A stretch of DNA of 32,300 nucleotides, taken from assembly GCA_034696485.1 (NCBI GenBank), contig JAQIWT010000136.1:1-32300 (forward strand), read 5' to 3'. The translations under genes and the position numbers were made by a program. The stretch is from Isohypsibius dastychi (Eukaryota > Tardigrada > Eutardigrada > Parachela > Isohypsibiidae). This document shows positions 1 to 11,200 of the stretch, piece by piece (the stretch's first letter is position 1; every line of letters begins with the position of its first letter). The notes below the pieces were generated by a model that was not told the origin of the DNA, made no database searches, and saw only the letters and a list, made by a program, of their open reading frames with translations.

Positions 1-186
1 ACCCACCTTATGGTACAGTTCTCAAGGACTGTTAGCACGACTAAATCGTGCAGTCCCCATACTTCATCGGCGAAAGCAAAAATGGTGGGTATATCGCGCA
101 ATAGGTTATACCTTTTTTATACATCTATTGATGGGCGTTTTACCCCCGACTTTGAGGAGTGGTTATAGGTTCTCCCCTCTGGGGGT

Positions 187-197
187 GGGGGGGGGGG
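187..197. repeat. Poly-G tract (G11)
   Basis: An uninterrupted run of 11 G, preceded by GGGGGT. It lies in the stretch 1-799, where I see no convincing exon; that stretch is presumably intron or upstream sequence of the GPCR whose last exon starts at 800. Confidence 0.8.
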
Positions 198-799
198 ACG
201 AAAAGTCCAGTTCTATAGCTAGTAGCAAAAAGGATAAAGGTTTTCTGATGCCATCTTTAAAGACTCAACATCACCAAGACGTCTGAACATTGTAGCAACT
301 TTTACGCCGCAGCTTTCAGCCATATCATTCAGTCAGTCTTACCCGAGATAAGATTGCAAAGAGTCAAACCTGTGGTTATGGGTTGACTTGACTACCGTAA
401 TGAGAGAACGGTATTTTTGCGCTCGAGTTCCAGCTGAATTTCCTATTCGCATTGACAAAAGGCGAAGATCAAGCTGAAGTTCCACTCAGAGATTTTTACT
501 TGATGAATTCTTGACTACATTAGTTTTCCCAGTCCCTCGTTCATGTTTCAATCGTCAGCCGGAGAGTGCCTTTAACCAATGATTTAATGAAACAACTGAC
601 TAACTTTTGCGAAACTGTGTGAATTTGCTGACCACTCATATCCCCGTAATCAATCAAAGTATCATTGCAGTCAATGGCTTATAACGGTTTTCGGTATATT
701 AAACATACCGTGAATCGTACAATGTACAAATAAATTCAGTAAAGCCATTTTGTTTGAAGTCAGAATTTTCCAAAATTAACACTGATTTGTTTGTTTCAG

Positions 800-1078
800 T
801 CGCTAAGGATGCTGGTTGTCATCGTCACAGCGTTTGCACTATGCTGTCTACCATATCGTTTCTTGCTCATCTATAACAGCTTTCGTGACCACCAACACCA
901 ATTCTGGAATATTTGGTATCTTCTTTTTGCCAAAACACTCATCTTTCTCAACGCCGCCATCAACCCGACGTTGTACAATGTATTCAGCAAACAATTCCGA
1001 CGAGCGCTGCTTCGGTCTTTCTCGTGGAAACATCACCTTGGATTTCGAAACCGAGCATTCAGTGAATCCCATTTTTAG
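800..1078 (+). CDS. Thyrotropin-releasing-hormone-receptor-like GPCR, last exon (partial)
   Basis: This exon encodes the C-terminal 92 residues of a class A (rhodopsin-like) peptide GPCR. It opens right after a good acceptor (TTTGTTTCAG, ending 799), in phase 0, and closes with TAG at 1076-1078. It holds TM6 (MLVVIVTAFALCCLPYRFLL, with the proline kink in CCLPY) and TM7 (LNAAINPTLYN, the NPxxY motif), then a short basic tail. The pattern ML-VV--FAL---PYR-L---NSF, then LLF and LN-AINP--YN--S--FR-A, closely resembles vertebrate TRH receptors and their invertebrate EFLamide-type relatives. TM1-TM5 are not visible upstream, so they lie before the window or in exons I cannot recognise in 1-799. 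I see no AATAAA just downstream. Receptor class is firm; the TRHR subfamily is likely. Confidence 0.85.
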   Translation, partial: SLRMLVVIVTAFALCCLPYRFLLIYNSFRDHQHQFWNIWYLLFAKTLIFLNAAINPTLYNVFSKQFRRALLRSFSWKHHLGFRNRAFSESHF

Positions 1079-2324
1079 GCAGAGTTATATTCCACAATTT
1101 ATGAATTCAGTTTGCACCAGCCAATTCGTACTTCTTGCCGACGAAATCACCCTACATTGAAGGATGAAAAGATAATGATCATGTCTTTTTTGATTGAGCA
1201 GTCCATCCCCGGAATTTGTCGCACCCAAAGCGTCTGGCTAGTTTATTCATTTTCTCGTTTTTGAATGCCTGTTGATTGCGAACATTTTTGTTTTCGGGTA
1301 ACATGATTAGGTAGCAGATGAACATGGAACCCAGTTGCAAGTTTGACTAATGATCCTCATTTATTTCAGTCCCATAAGGCAATCGCACAACAAGATTCAT
1401 CTCCAGCAGTGCGTAATCTGCCCTTCAAGTAGCTACTAAGATTCGGCCAGGAAAGGCATATTATATTTTAAATTACTCAACAGATTCCGGATAATCAGAT
1501 TACGAAAGAGCACTTGCTCTTTTGAGAAGGTCAAAACTTTTGTTTATTGAGAACAAAATGGCGATGAAATGAGACACCGGGAGAGCCCTGAAAGATTCTC
1601 ACATCCACATGCACTACTGCCCTGTAAAACACAATGCGCTTACCGTTCCTTCTATAGCTTTTAAATTGCGACATTACGGAAATATTTACGGAAAACGTGA
1701 ACTTTAATATTTTAATGTTTTTGTGGCTCTTCTTGATTCTTGATCGTAGCCATTCAGAGATTACTAAGCTATCTACAAGGAGTTATCTAGAAATCGAAGA
1801 TTAGATAGTATCTGGGATGAAGCTGGAGCCTCAGCGTGTCTGGCCTGTGTCCCTCATGAGGTAGCAACTCCAGGGTGACATTTGTTGCGGAAAAACATGT
1901 CGCATCATGTCACAACATCGGACTAGGCCGAGCTTCCAGTGAGTCCGGGAAGTGTGACATTGTCGGCTGTGGTCGAAGATATCTGTGAAAGGTAAACGGC
2001 GGTCAACGGTTCTCACAGCATTGTGGTGCTGACGCTGAGATTACATTCTGGTGCTGTATTCGCTACCAAAAATCACTTGTTTATTACCTATTTTAAGGGA
2101 GCCTTCATGACCATGCGGCAGAGCACCATGTCTTGAGGTAAAAAAACACCGGATCTATGTTACGCTTAATCGGGATTACCCATCCCAATGAATTTAGTCT
2201 TTACCGCTGTTAGTGAAGGTTAAGCCGCTCTTAGAAAACAATCCCCAGACTCGGCCACCCACGCCTACCCTTGTGGGTCCGTTGCCCATACCCTGTCCAC
2301 TGGTCCCTATCCACGCTGCATGAT
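1079..2324. other. Gene-poor interval
   Basis: Only short unsupported ORFs are present. I see no acceptor/donor pair framing a recognisable exon and no canonical poly(A) signal belonging to the GPCR. It probably holds the GPCR 3'UTR followed by intergenic DNA. Confidence 0.5.
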
Positions 2325-3322
2325 TCACCCACCCCATCGCTTCGAACGGAGTTGATAAGCGAAACACGATTCCACAGCAAACGCAACACGAACACGACCT
2401 AACGCAAGGCTGACGGGGTACTCCAAAAAATAAATTACACTTACTAGAGTACTTACTGGGTCGCCGTTCATCCCAGTTGAACTTTTGTCCCGCATGCTTC
2501 ATTTCAGCATGCAACATGGCATAGCCAGGAAGACGAGAAAGCGCTGCATTTTGTATGCAGAACACCGTCATAACAACGATGTGGACGAAAGCTACATTGC
2601 ACATTCTACAAGATCTCCAACTTGATAAAAGTCACTGAGACATTCCTTTTATTCTCGATCAAACGAATAGTCCCTGTTACCGGATGAGAAGTGCAGATCC
2701 GAATGATATGTTGTATCTAGTCAACATTGGCAATAATTTCCACCTTTGACAATCTTCTGGGAAAACCATGCGTGTACTTGACCTATGGTCCGTCTGAACC
2801 ATGCAATCAAATTTTGGGACCGTTGATTTGTAACTTTGTGCTATAATCAAAGACGCGTGAGTGGGAACTGATTATCGTCATACGTAGTTGCAAAAGTGAC
2901 AACAACTCGACTGATTGAACGGCACGCGCGTTCGCGATACCGGTGAACAGTTCTTAGAAAGGTCCACAAAACGTAGGAAAATATGTTGGTTTAATAATGT
3001 CGTCGTTCATGATGAAGACCGAGACGACAAGAATGTCGCATAATCGACGAGAAAACTTCGGAAGCGCGACAGAGCAATGTTGATGGATGAAATTCTGCTA
3101 TGCAGAAAGCGTGGAACTTTGGATTGGTGATAATCCGGAGATCGATCATATCAAAACAAAAAGGAAACAAGGCATACATGTATTCTGATCCAAGACAGAA
3201 AATTGTTCAATAGAAAGAAACACTTTCGAGAATACTTACTCGCGAAACACCCTTCGTACCGCATACTGTTCGGGATTAGGTTCTAACAACGTAACTTCAC
3301 GGCGTTCGTCCTGAGTTTCCAT
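2325..3322 (-). CDS. Putative small three-exon gene, hypothetical protein
   Basis: Tentative model on the minus strand: exon 1 at 3322-3240 from ATG (phase 2 out, donor GTAAGT), exon 2 at 2605-2457 (acceptor ATCTTGTAG, donor GTAAGT, phase 1 out), exon 3 at 2398-2325 (acceptor GCGTTAG, stop TGA). The last intron is 58 nt, the usual size here, and all three phases agree. The product would be about 101 residues: a charged N-terminus (METQDERREVTLLEPNPEQY), a hydrophobic stretch (VAFVHIVVMTVFC), then a basic part with DERR appearing a second time. An AG also precedes the ATG of exon 1, so exon 1 could be internal and the gene longer upstream. I do not recognise the family. Support is splice-signal and phase consistency only. 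Confidence 0.3.
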
Positions 3323-3923
3323 TAACTGAAACACTCGAAATGTAACAAGTACACAACAACTCCCTATCTCTGAACGTTATAACCGGGCATCGGACTGAAG
3401 TTGGTCTCATCGCGGAATATATCTAGGACAAACTCGAACTTGATTCTTGTCTTCGGCCCTATCATCTTTAAAGGCTAGGTAGTGTAGTTCACTGACCCAA
3501 CGAACCTCCTCACATCAGTGCTTTCGGACACAGTGTGCTACCGAGTTTCGATTGTGCATTTCTTGATTTCCTGCTGGTTGCTTTAAACTTCGAGAAAACC
3601 GATCATCATTGAACTTTCCTGTGGGACGTGGATCTTAGTATCGCACATCAAAACAGCAAACTACGATCGCGTGCTAAATCGTGTTTCTTCAGCCAAATGT
3701 GCGGATGAATGATGACGTGTGATTTGAGAAACGTTCTCGAACTTTTAACAACATATTGTTAGGCAATGACTGTAACTTTGAATCAATTGAAATGTCAATC
3801 GACCGGTACCCATTGATCAGAGGATATAACGTGATCATTCTTAGTGGAATCCATGCTGTTGATCGCCGCTAATGTAGGGTCACAATTTTCTTAGCGTAGC
3901 TGGTTGAGCTGGCCTTATCAAGC

Positions 3924-3930
3924 TATAAAA
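3924..3930 (+). promoter_or_regulatory. TATA box
   Basis: TATAAAA lies 64 nt before the ATG at 3988. A start of transcription about 30 nt downstream would leave a 5'UTR of roughly 30 nt. Confidence 0.7.
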
Positions 3931-3987
3931 GCTTTCGAAGCAGATTATGGGCATTCATAAAATTCCACTGTCACCTTTGCTTAAACA

Positions 3988-4369
3988 ATGATGAATTATC
4001 TTTTTTCTATGATCCTCTCCGTTTCTTTCCTCCTTATGACCGAGAAAGCTGGAGCTATGTGGTTACCCTTATCGAATGTTCTGCGAGCTGAATTTGGTGA
4101 AGCAGTTCCAAAGACAGTTCGTCATGTGCGGCTCAAGTTCGCAAAACTGCCGGCCGGTGAGTTGATTCACGTTGTATCTGTGAATTTGAGTGTCGTTTTT
4201 GACATTAAAGACGTTGATCGCTGACGCTTTCTCATTAGGTTGTAGAGTGATGAAGCTGGAATGTGGAAAACAGACACTGAATGTCGAAGAAATGATGTGT
4301 TGCGGAAAAAGTGTCTATTTGCAAAGGAATACTCGGACAAAATCCGGTCACGCGATATCTTGGCTGTAA
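3988..4369 (+). CDS. Small secreted cysteine-containing peptide (neuropeptide/hormone-like)
   Basis: Two exons, 3988-4156 and 4239-4369, joined across an 82-nt intron (donor GGTGAGT, acceptor CTCATTAG, phase 1), encode 99 residues. The N-terminus is a clear signal peptide (MMNYLFSMILSVSFLL, likely cleavage near EKAGA). The first exon then gives a basic linker; the second opens with a cysteine in the pattern C-x6-C-G-x11-CCGK, four cysteines in all, followed by a basic tail. TATA box at 3924 and AATAAA at 4451 frame a compact transcription unit. Signal peptide, small size and clustered cysteines suggest a secreted peptide hormone or neuropeptide precursor, but I recognise no known family. C-R-x5-C-G is faintly like the disulphide ring of elevenin, not enough for a call. 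Without splicing the first exon would read on to a stop at 4224. Confidence 0.7.
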
Positions 4370-4450
4370 TCCATCGAAGCCTGCATGAACATTGTTGAAG
4401 TCATGTGGACATTTCCATACCTTGCTGAATTTCGAACAAAACAGTAGAGC

Positions 4451-4456
4451 AATAAA
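4451..4456 (+). promoter_or_regulatory. Poly(A) signal AATAAA
   Basis: AATAAA 82 nt after the stop codon of the small secreted peptide gene, followed by a TTTTTTGTG-rich stretch. Confidence 0.65.
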
Positions 4457-6468
4457 TTTTTTGTGATCACATGTATCAAAGAATGCTCATCCCCTATGAT
4501 AATTTGTTGATTGATTAGCTATCCGTTGGAGTCCGTTACTGTATTTTATCGAAGAACATTCCTTTGTAGTACATTAGCTGGTTGTCTCATGCGGATTTCG
4601 AAGAAAGCCGAAAGCCGACGGCCGAAAGTACGCATAGCTTCGTATAAAAATCGTATTGGTTTGATGGTTCAGGTGACTCAATGCATAGTCGTGGTCACTT
4701 CTGGAAAGGGCGCGCTATGCCCTACCTTATCTACTGCCCTTCTGATCGTTGAAATTTCCAGAAATTCTTCAGGTAATTAGTAGTTTTAGTTGGTGTTCAA
4801 AAGGTCAAACGTGACAGTTTAACATCAGTCTGATAGCATAGAACTACTGACATCGTTTGCTTTCAGTGACGGCTGCAAATAGGTATGTAGTTGTCCCCGG
4901 CTGAAATGGCAAGGAGGATCCGTAAAATCATGGTGTGTGTGGTAGTTCAACCATTTCACCAAATTCTCGTTTCTCCAGCAACGCTGTGACCAGGGAAGAA
5001 ACACTTCAATCAGAAACAAATGCAATCAAACACGCTTTCTTTTGGATGAATAACACTTTTCGCGAGTGCTGCGTTGCACAGTCTAGACGATCTTCAGCTT
5101 GACCAACAGGGAGTGTAGCAATCTTTACTTCTCCGAAAACCACAACCGTCAATCAGCGTGTACAACTAAATACCTACGGGTCATTTCCGAAGGAAATGAA
5201 AACCATTTCGCTTTGCGTACAATCGCTAACATTCTTGCATACAGTCCTTGGATTAATTTATCATTATTCGAATTTATCGACTTGTAATCTGGTGAAACCA
5301 GACTTGTTTATTGCAGCAGGTTTATTGGTTTTTGAAATGAAATGTGAAATGTGTTCTTATTGGTCAATTCGGAAAAAAATCGATTTTCTTCTGAAGAAAT
5401 GTGTTTTGGTCAAAAATTGACTAAACTTTTCGTCAGTTGGAATTTCCAGGTTTTGCTGGGCGGTTGTTGTTGAAAATCGAAAAATAAATGCTTTGTAGAA
5501 GTACATGCGTTGTGTGAGCAATTCGATATACATCACTTCATTGTTTGATTGTATCGTTTTTTGAGTATTTCATAGAATAGTACTTAAATTGGCTGAATTT
5601 TGATTGGATGACTCCGCCCAGCGTGACGGCGTGACGGGACGCACTCACAAACCTTCCTCGGCAGCTTACATTCCGCAAACCGAAATGAATATCTTTCTGC
5701 ATCTGCCAACATCCGGCATGTGATTTTTCCACGCGAGCAAAATCCTGGTGGCCTCACTATCAAAGGTCACCCTTGAAATGCAGGACTAAGCTTTTCGCTG
5801 TTGCCGCTCACGAGGTCATCTGCTAAGATGAAAGTTTTTGAAAACACCCTCTGAGTGAGGTTGAATTCAGAAGTTTCAAGGCTGCGTTATCGATGACGTC
5901 ATTTAGCGGAGTTTCGAACCGGAGATCATTGTCAACCGAAATGGGACAGAAATTGGCGGGGGGGGGGGGGGTAGGTTATGAAGAGGTGTGCCGCACGCTT
6001 CTCCGGGAATACTTGACTTTGTGTTTATCAATACCAGTAATTCATTAAAATCTATGTAGTCTTACTCTAACCGTCTGATTCACAAATTGATGTACTTCCC
6101 CATCAACACTTCACTGTGTGGTGATCAGCGGCATGAGAATTATTGCAAATTGATTTGGTTAATCTTAAAGTGTGGGCGAATATAGCTGCTCTAAAAGTTA
6201 AGGCACACTCTCAAACGATTGGTCGTGAGCTAGTTGACGAACTGTGTTGAACTAATCTACTTCACCGGGCTGCTCCTTAATGCACTTTTCACGGTAATGG
6301 CAGATAGTGCAAGGTGGTATTAAAAGACTTGAGGTTGCATCGCGCGCCATTTCTTTCCTCAACTGGCTCGCTACAGACATTGTGCATGAGTCTAGACAAA
6401 CATCTGTGTACTAAGATAACATCTAATAAAACAGCATATACCGTATTTCCTAGACTTGATCTTGAAAA
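4457..6468. other. Intergenic interval, no supported gene
   Basis: Two kilobases with only short ORFs of unremarkable composition. I found no exon chain, recognisable domain or convincing promoter. A G14 tract lies at 5958-5971. Confidence 0.5.
5958..5971. repeat. Poly-G tract (G14)
   Basis: Fourteen consecutive G in the intergenic region upstream of the second GPCR; likely length-variable and error-prone in sequencing. Confidence 0.85.
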
Positions 6469-7405
6469 ATGGCTGAGCTCTCGAACTTGACTTTTGGGAA
6501 CGGGACAACTGCAACTGCCTATGTTCCATACGACAAACTCACCATCACAATCGTGGTCGCAATGTCAATAGCTTGTGTAATGACTGTTTGCCTCAACTTC
6601 CCAATCCTGATCGTTTTCATCCGTGACTCACGCCTTCGCACGCCATTCAATTTCTTCATTCTGAATCTAAGTCTGACGGACCTCGCTATCGCATTGATTG
6701 TCATGCCAGCTGCATTTTCACCACCATGGAACCACAATTTCAAACTGTGCACGTGGTTACTGTTGAGCGACTGGGTATGCACCGGAGCTGGAACGACGTC
6801 CGTCATGCTGATCAGTTTAGACCGGCCTTGGTCTCTAGCGATGCCGATTCACCATCGAAACCACCGATCGAGTAGGCTAACCACATCTATCTGCATTTTG
6901 ATGTGGCTTTATTTATTCATCCTGCCGATACCATTTTCTTTGTTTGATGAAAAATACCGGCCACCCCGTTTGTGCGTGTCAGACTTCTTGGCTCAAGCAG
7001 AATACACTGCCGCTCTGGAAGTCATGTTCTATTTAGGGCCGTTGATTGTCGTGGTGCTTTGTTACGTGGCAATTATTCACATGTTGGTCACGCGGTGGAA
7101 GACTGTTAAACCAATCAATGGCGGTTGAAGACGTGGCTGGTCAACGAATAAGTGAAATCGAGAAACAGGAGCGAAAGCTGTTGGCAGCGTTGATTTGGAT
7201 TGCAGCGTGTATGATTCTGTTTTGGGGTCCAGCTGCGATATTTTTCATTATGGCTTCGTATCTGGACGTTTATAGCGTAACTGCTGCCTCTGCTGTAACA
7301 TGCCTGCAGTACGTCAACTGTGTGATCAATCCGTTCATTTATCATAACAGTCTCCCCGATATCCGTCGTCCAGTGAACAGCAGGTTTGGTTCGCGAAAGA
7401 ACTAA
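6469..7405 (+). CDS. Muscarinic/aminergic-like class A GPCR with an internal frame change (possible pseudogene)
   Basis: The first frame (6469-7128) gives an N-terminus with glycosylation sites (NLTF, NGTT), TM1 to TM5, including TM2 (LNLSLTDLAIALIVMP) and TM3 with an aspartate 17 residues before the DR motif, as in amine receptors. The second frame (through 7405) gives the TM6 approach (EKQERKLLAALIW), TM6 with FWGP and TM7 with YVNCVINPFIY, close to the muscarinic TM7 pattern. The two frames differ by one position in the third intracellular loop, near 7083-7168. Either a one-base indel breaks the gene, or a short intron with poor signals restores frame; 7083-7152 (70 nt) and 7087-7168 (82 nt) both fit the phase. 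The TM3 motif reads DRPW, not DRY, which is unusual. ATG context AAAATGG is good. Family confident, subtype not. Confidence 0.75.
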
Positions 7406-8259
7406 TGATATAAACACAGAGACACTACAAGCACAATACAAGCATTCCACGAAACCCGACCAGCACTCTAGCAAGTTTACCTTGAATTGCACCACTAATC
7501 AACCGAACACGTGATGGAAACGAACATGTGACACAATCAGATGCTTTGGTTTGTGACTGAGCGATGGTCGGCCCTTCCAAGATTTCTGTTTCCCCCCAGC
7601 CTCTCCTTCTTGTTCCGTTCTTTGGTAACCACAATGCAGCTCTTTTTTAACTGGGTATTTCGATGGAATTAGCACTCTTAAACGGTGGTTTATCCCAGTG
7701 GTTCATCCGGTCAGTAAATAAGGGCTCCCAAGCAACGTGCCAACCAATTTTTCTGCTAGCGTGATAATGGGAAAACCGGTGACCCGATGCTACGAGAAGC
7801 TGTTCCTTAAAGCGTCCCATTAATGCAAGTTTATCACTCAATTTCGCTTCCGGCTCGAGATTGAGGTCAAAAGTCTGTTTTGTTGAGTAGTAATCGTGGA
7901 TTGTTTTTGAAGTGTCCATTATTCCCTTTCAATGTTTTCGGCGTTTCATCGTCTTTTGCTCGGCTCTCACCGCATCCCGGTAGCTACCGCATCCATTTAT
8001 TCGATCTACCTACAGCATTCTGCGGCGTACGTAGTGCATTTCTATTCAGTCACCACGAGGGGGTGACAGCGAAGGGGAGTGGACCGACTCTTTCTCAAAT
8101 AGCCCTTATCCCATTGTGAAATGAAAACACCAATGAAGTCACTTTTCTCTCCTGTTCTACATTCCAGTCCTTTCTCATCTATCTCTCGCGCTGTTGTTCT
8201 CATACTTACATTCTGAATTTCCCTCTGAGGGAAAATCGAAGTGTCTGGTGACTTGCAAG
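7406..8259. other. Intergenic interval upstream of the YIPF gene
   Basis: No recognisable coding exon on either strand. A 90-codon minus-strand ORF at 7647-7919 has no splice, domain or signal-peptide support. The distal part presumably contains the YIPF promoter and 5'UTR; I see no TATA box. Confidence 0.45.
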
Positions 8260-11200
8260 ATGGATGACATCAACCCTTTCAAACCCACAGCCTACGAAAC
8301 TGATCCCAGACGAAATCCCAGCACCAACATTCCAGGTCTGCAAATGTCTTTGTCGTTTTTGAATACCCGTTAGTCGCTTAGCTTGGGCTCGTTTTGCGCC
8401 CATGTAGCTGAATCTTGTTTGGTTTCTAGTACCGAACTATGATTTCTACCCATCAAGCAATCAATATTCGGGTGGAATCAATACAGCCAGCGCTTGGGAT
8501 CAACCAGCGTCTGCTCCAGCCAGCCAAAGCGCGGAATATGGCTTTGGAGAGCCGCCGAATCTTGCTGGTGGAGGGAATAGCGATGAAAGCATGGATGCTG
8601 CGAAATTGGTAAGATATGTGAATGAGAAGTTGCAGCTGTCATCATTATGCGTGGTTTTGCTGCTCCGTTCTTACTTCGTTTGAACCACCGGAAGTCGTCA
8701 CGATTTTGAACTGAAAGTTTCGAATCAGTTTTGGTTTGAATTGACGATTAAAAATTGGTTCTGAAATGCTTTATTTTAGGCTGCTTCTGCAAATGCTGTG
8801 CTGTCACACCCAGTTTGGACGTGGAAGTTTTGGCAGAGCTTTTTCGACGTGGACACATCCGAGGTGAATTTTGACTTTTGATTCAAAGATTCTAGATCGA
8901 AAGTTGCGTGTGTAATTACTGGTTGAGGGGTTTTTTCGGTTTTTGATTTCATCTAAGTGTAGCAAAATTTTCGCGGTTTATACAGAAGTTGTTCAAGTTG
9001 CCTCTACGTGACTCATGGTATGGTAATCTTTTTTTCAGGTTTTGAGAAGAATGTTTCTTTCATTCGCACCCTGGCCGCGTTACTTGAACTCGGAATCGAT
9101 TGATATTTTCATTGGTGCCAAGCCAGATCTGTACGGTAAGCTTTTTGGCGTCATAGATTGACCGATTTTCGTTCAAGATACTGTATTTGTTAAATTTACT
9201 TCCGGTACTCCATCCATTGGTTGTAAATTTACAAATTTTTCAAGTAAGCGAAATAGAAAAACGTTTTGAGAATGAGTGTTAGAATGGTTGTTGATCGTCT
9301 GGTTCTCGCTTCGAGTATGACTTTGAAGACATATTTCCGTTTTATTTCGTATTATTTGTTTGCTGGTGACCGTATCATAATGAACGATTTTGTCTTTTCA
9401 GGTCCATTTTGGATCAGCACAACGCTGATCTTTGTGATAGCTGTTCTGGGTAATATGGCCAGTTATTTCCAGTTTCTGGGAAAACATCTGGAATGGAGAT
9501 ATGATTTTCACAAAGGTACGGTTTACCATCTTGATTAAACCAGACTGATTCTCTGAAAAGTGTTCGGTGACCGAAACACTAGAATAAAATAGAGATAGTT
9601 CTTTTTTTCTTAACGGGAAGAATTATGTTTTGTAGTTTCCGCTGCTGCCATTTCGGTTTTTGTTTACGTCTGGATAATTCCGCTGCTTCTTTGGACATTT
9701 CTTTGGTGGAGGAATATGCATGGAACTCTGAAATTGACTGGAGCACTTTGCCTTTACGGATATTCCATGTTTCTCTACATCCCAGTTTCGGTAAGAAAAA
9801 AATAACAATATTTCTAAAACTATTTCACACATCGCATTTTTCCATTCAGCAGGCAAATAACTGTAATGATCTCTTAACGATTCTCATTTAAGCAGTTTAT
9901 AAAAAACTGGAGACAAAAAATCGCGTCCTTCAGTCTCCAGTTTTTTAGTGATCGCTTCCGGTTGCACAGTTTTTACTACCGTTTTTCTTTTAGTTCCTCT
10001 GGTTGATTAATATCGAATGGCTCCAATGGCTGTTCGCGTTGACAGCAGCCGGATTATCTGGCTCGATCCTCGCATATGTTTTCTGGAATCACCTGAACAC
10101 TAACCACCGGAAGACGTCATTTGTCATTGCTCTCATTGTCTTCATCGGACATCTTGCACTGGCATTTGGATTTGTTGGATATTTCTTCCATTATAATCGA
10201 CCGGAATATATCCCACCAGTGGATAATTCGACAACTAGCTATACAACAGCGTTCGCAGTTCCGGTCAACGGAAGTGCTCATTATTCGGCGTTAATTGGGA
10301 TGGAGTTTGATATCAACGTGTCGGATGCACCAGAAATCACACGGGTACGATCAGCTGTGATGTGTTTTAGTCATAACGAACTGCGATGCGATGTTCGTAT
10401 AATTTGGGTTTTCAGAAAGTTTATATACAGTATGTTTAATCCGTAATTCTTGTCTTGAGTCTGAATTTTTACAATCTTACGGAAAGCTAATGGTGGTACG
10501 TGCTGTGGTAGCTGGGTTTCTCGCTGCCTTTACTTTTTTATCGGAATCTGTTTTTGCAGTTCGCGCTGACGACTCTGCTTCCCGTTACTACTTCGGGATC
10601 AACACAGAGCTCCACTTCAACTGAATCGTCTACGCATGTAGTAATCGCGGCTGAAAACTTGACTGTTCTAACGACATCTTCTTCGACTACCACATCAACT
10701 TCCGGTACCTCGACCAGGTCCACTACTGAGCAACCTGGTAAGTAAAACGAATATGCAGCTCATTTGTAAACTTTTGAAAAAGTGCACTTGGAACACAGTA
10801 TTGTCACCAGAAAGAATAGGAAGCCCACATCGAAAATTCGAGAAGAAATTCAATTCATTATTCAACCTCGGGGAAAAGGAGAAATACGTGGAAGTGAGCT
10901 ATGTGGCTATAGGGAGCTATTTGTTTCTGCAGCACGATCTATCTCAAGCATAGAAATGAACGTTCTTCTGTCTTTTTAGTCCTTCCTCTCCAAAATACGT
11001 AGTTCCAGTTTTTGAAGTCTTGTCCGGAGAATGGGTTTTTTTCTCAATCGGCGATGCCATTCAATTTTTGTCAGGTCTGAACTGACCAATTTAAAGCAGT
11101 TTTATTGATGATAGACTGCTGTATTTAGAAATTATCGGGCTTTAAGTCAACAATGAAATTATTTTCATTTAACCAGGTAACTTGAATTTTTTTTCCAAAA

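Noticed and set aside
6469-7128. Apparent two-residue deletion in TM3 of the muscarinic-like GPCR
   Set aside because: Counting from the conserved aspartate to DR gives 17 positions, as in muscarinic receptors, so there is no deletion.
7647-7919. 90-codon minus-strand ORF
   Set aside because: No splice, signal-peptide or domain evidence, and its composition does not stand out from intergenic background.
10538-10723. Acidic valine-rich minus-strand ORF
   Set aside because: Complement of the Ser/Thr-rich exon 8 of the YIPF gene.
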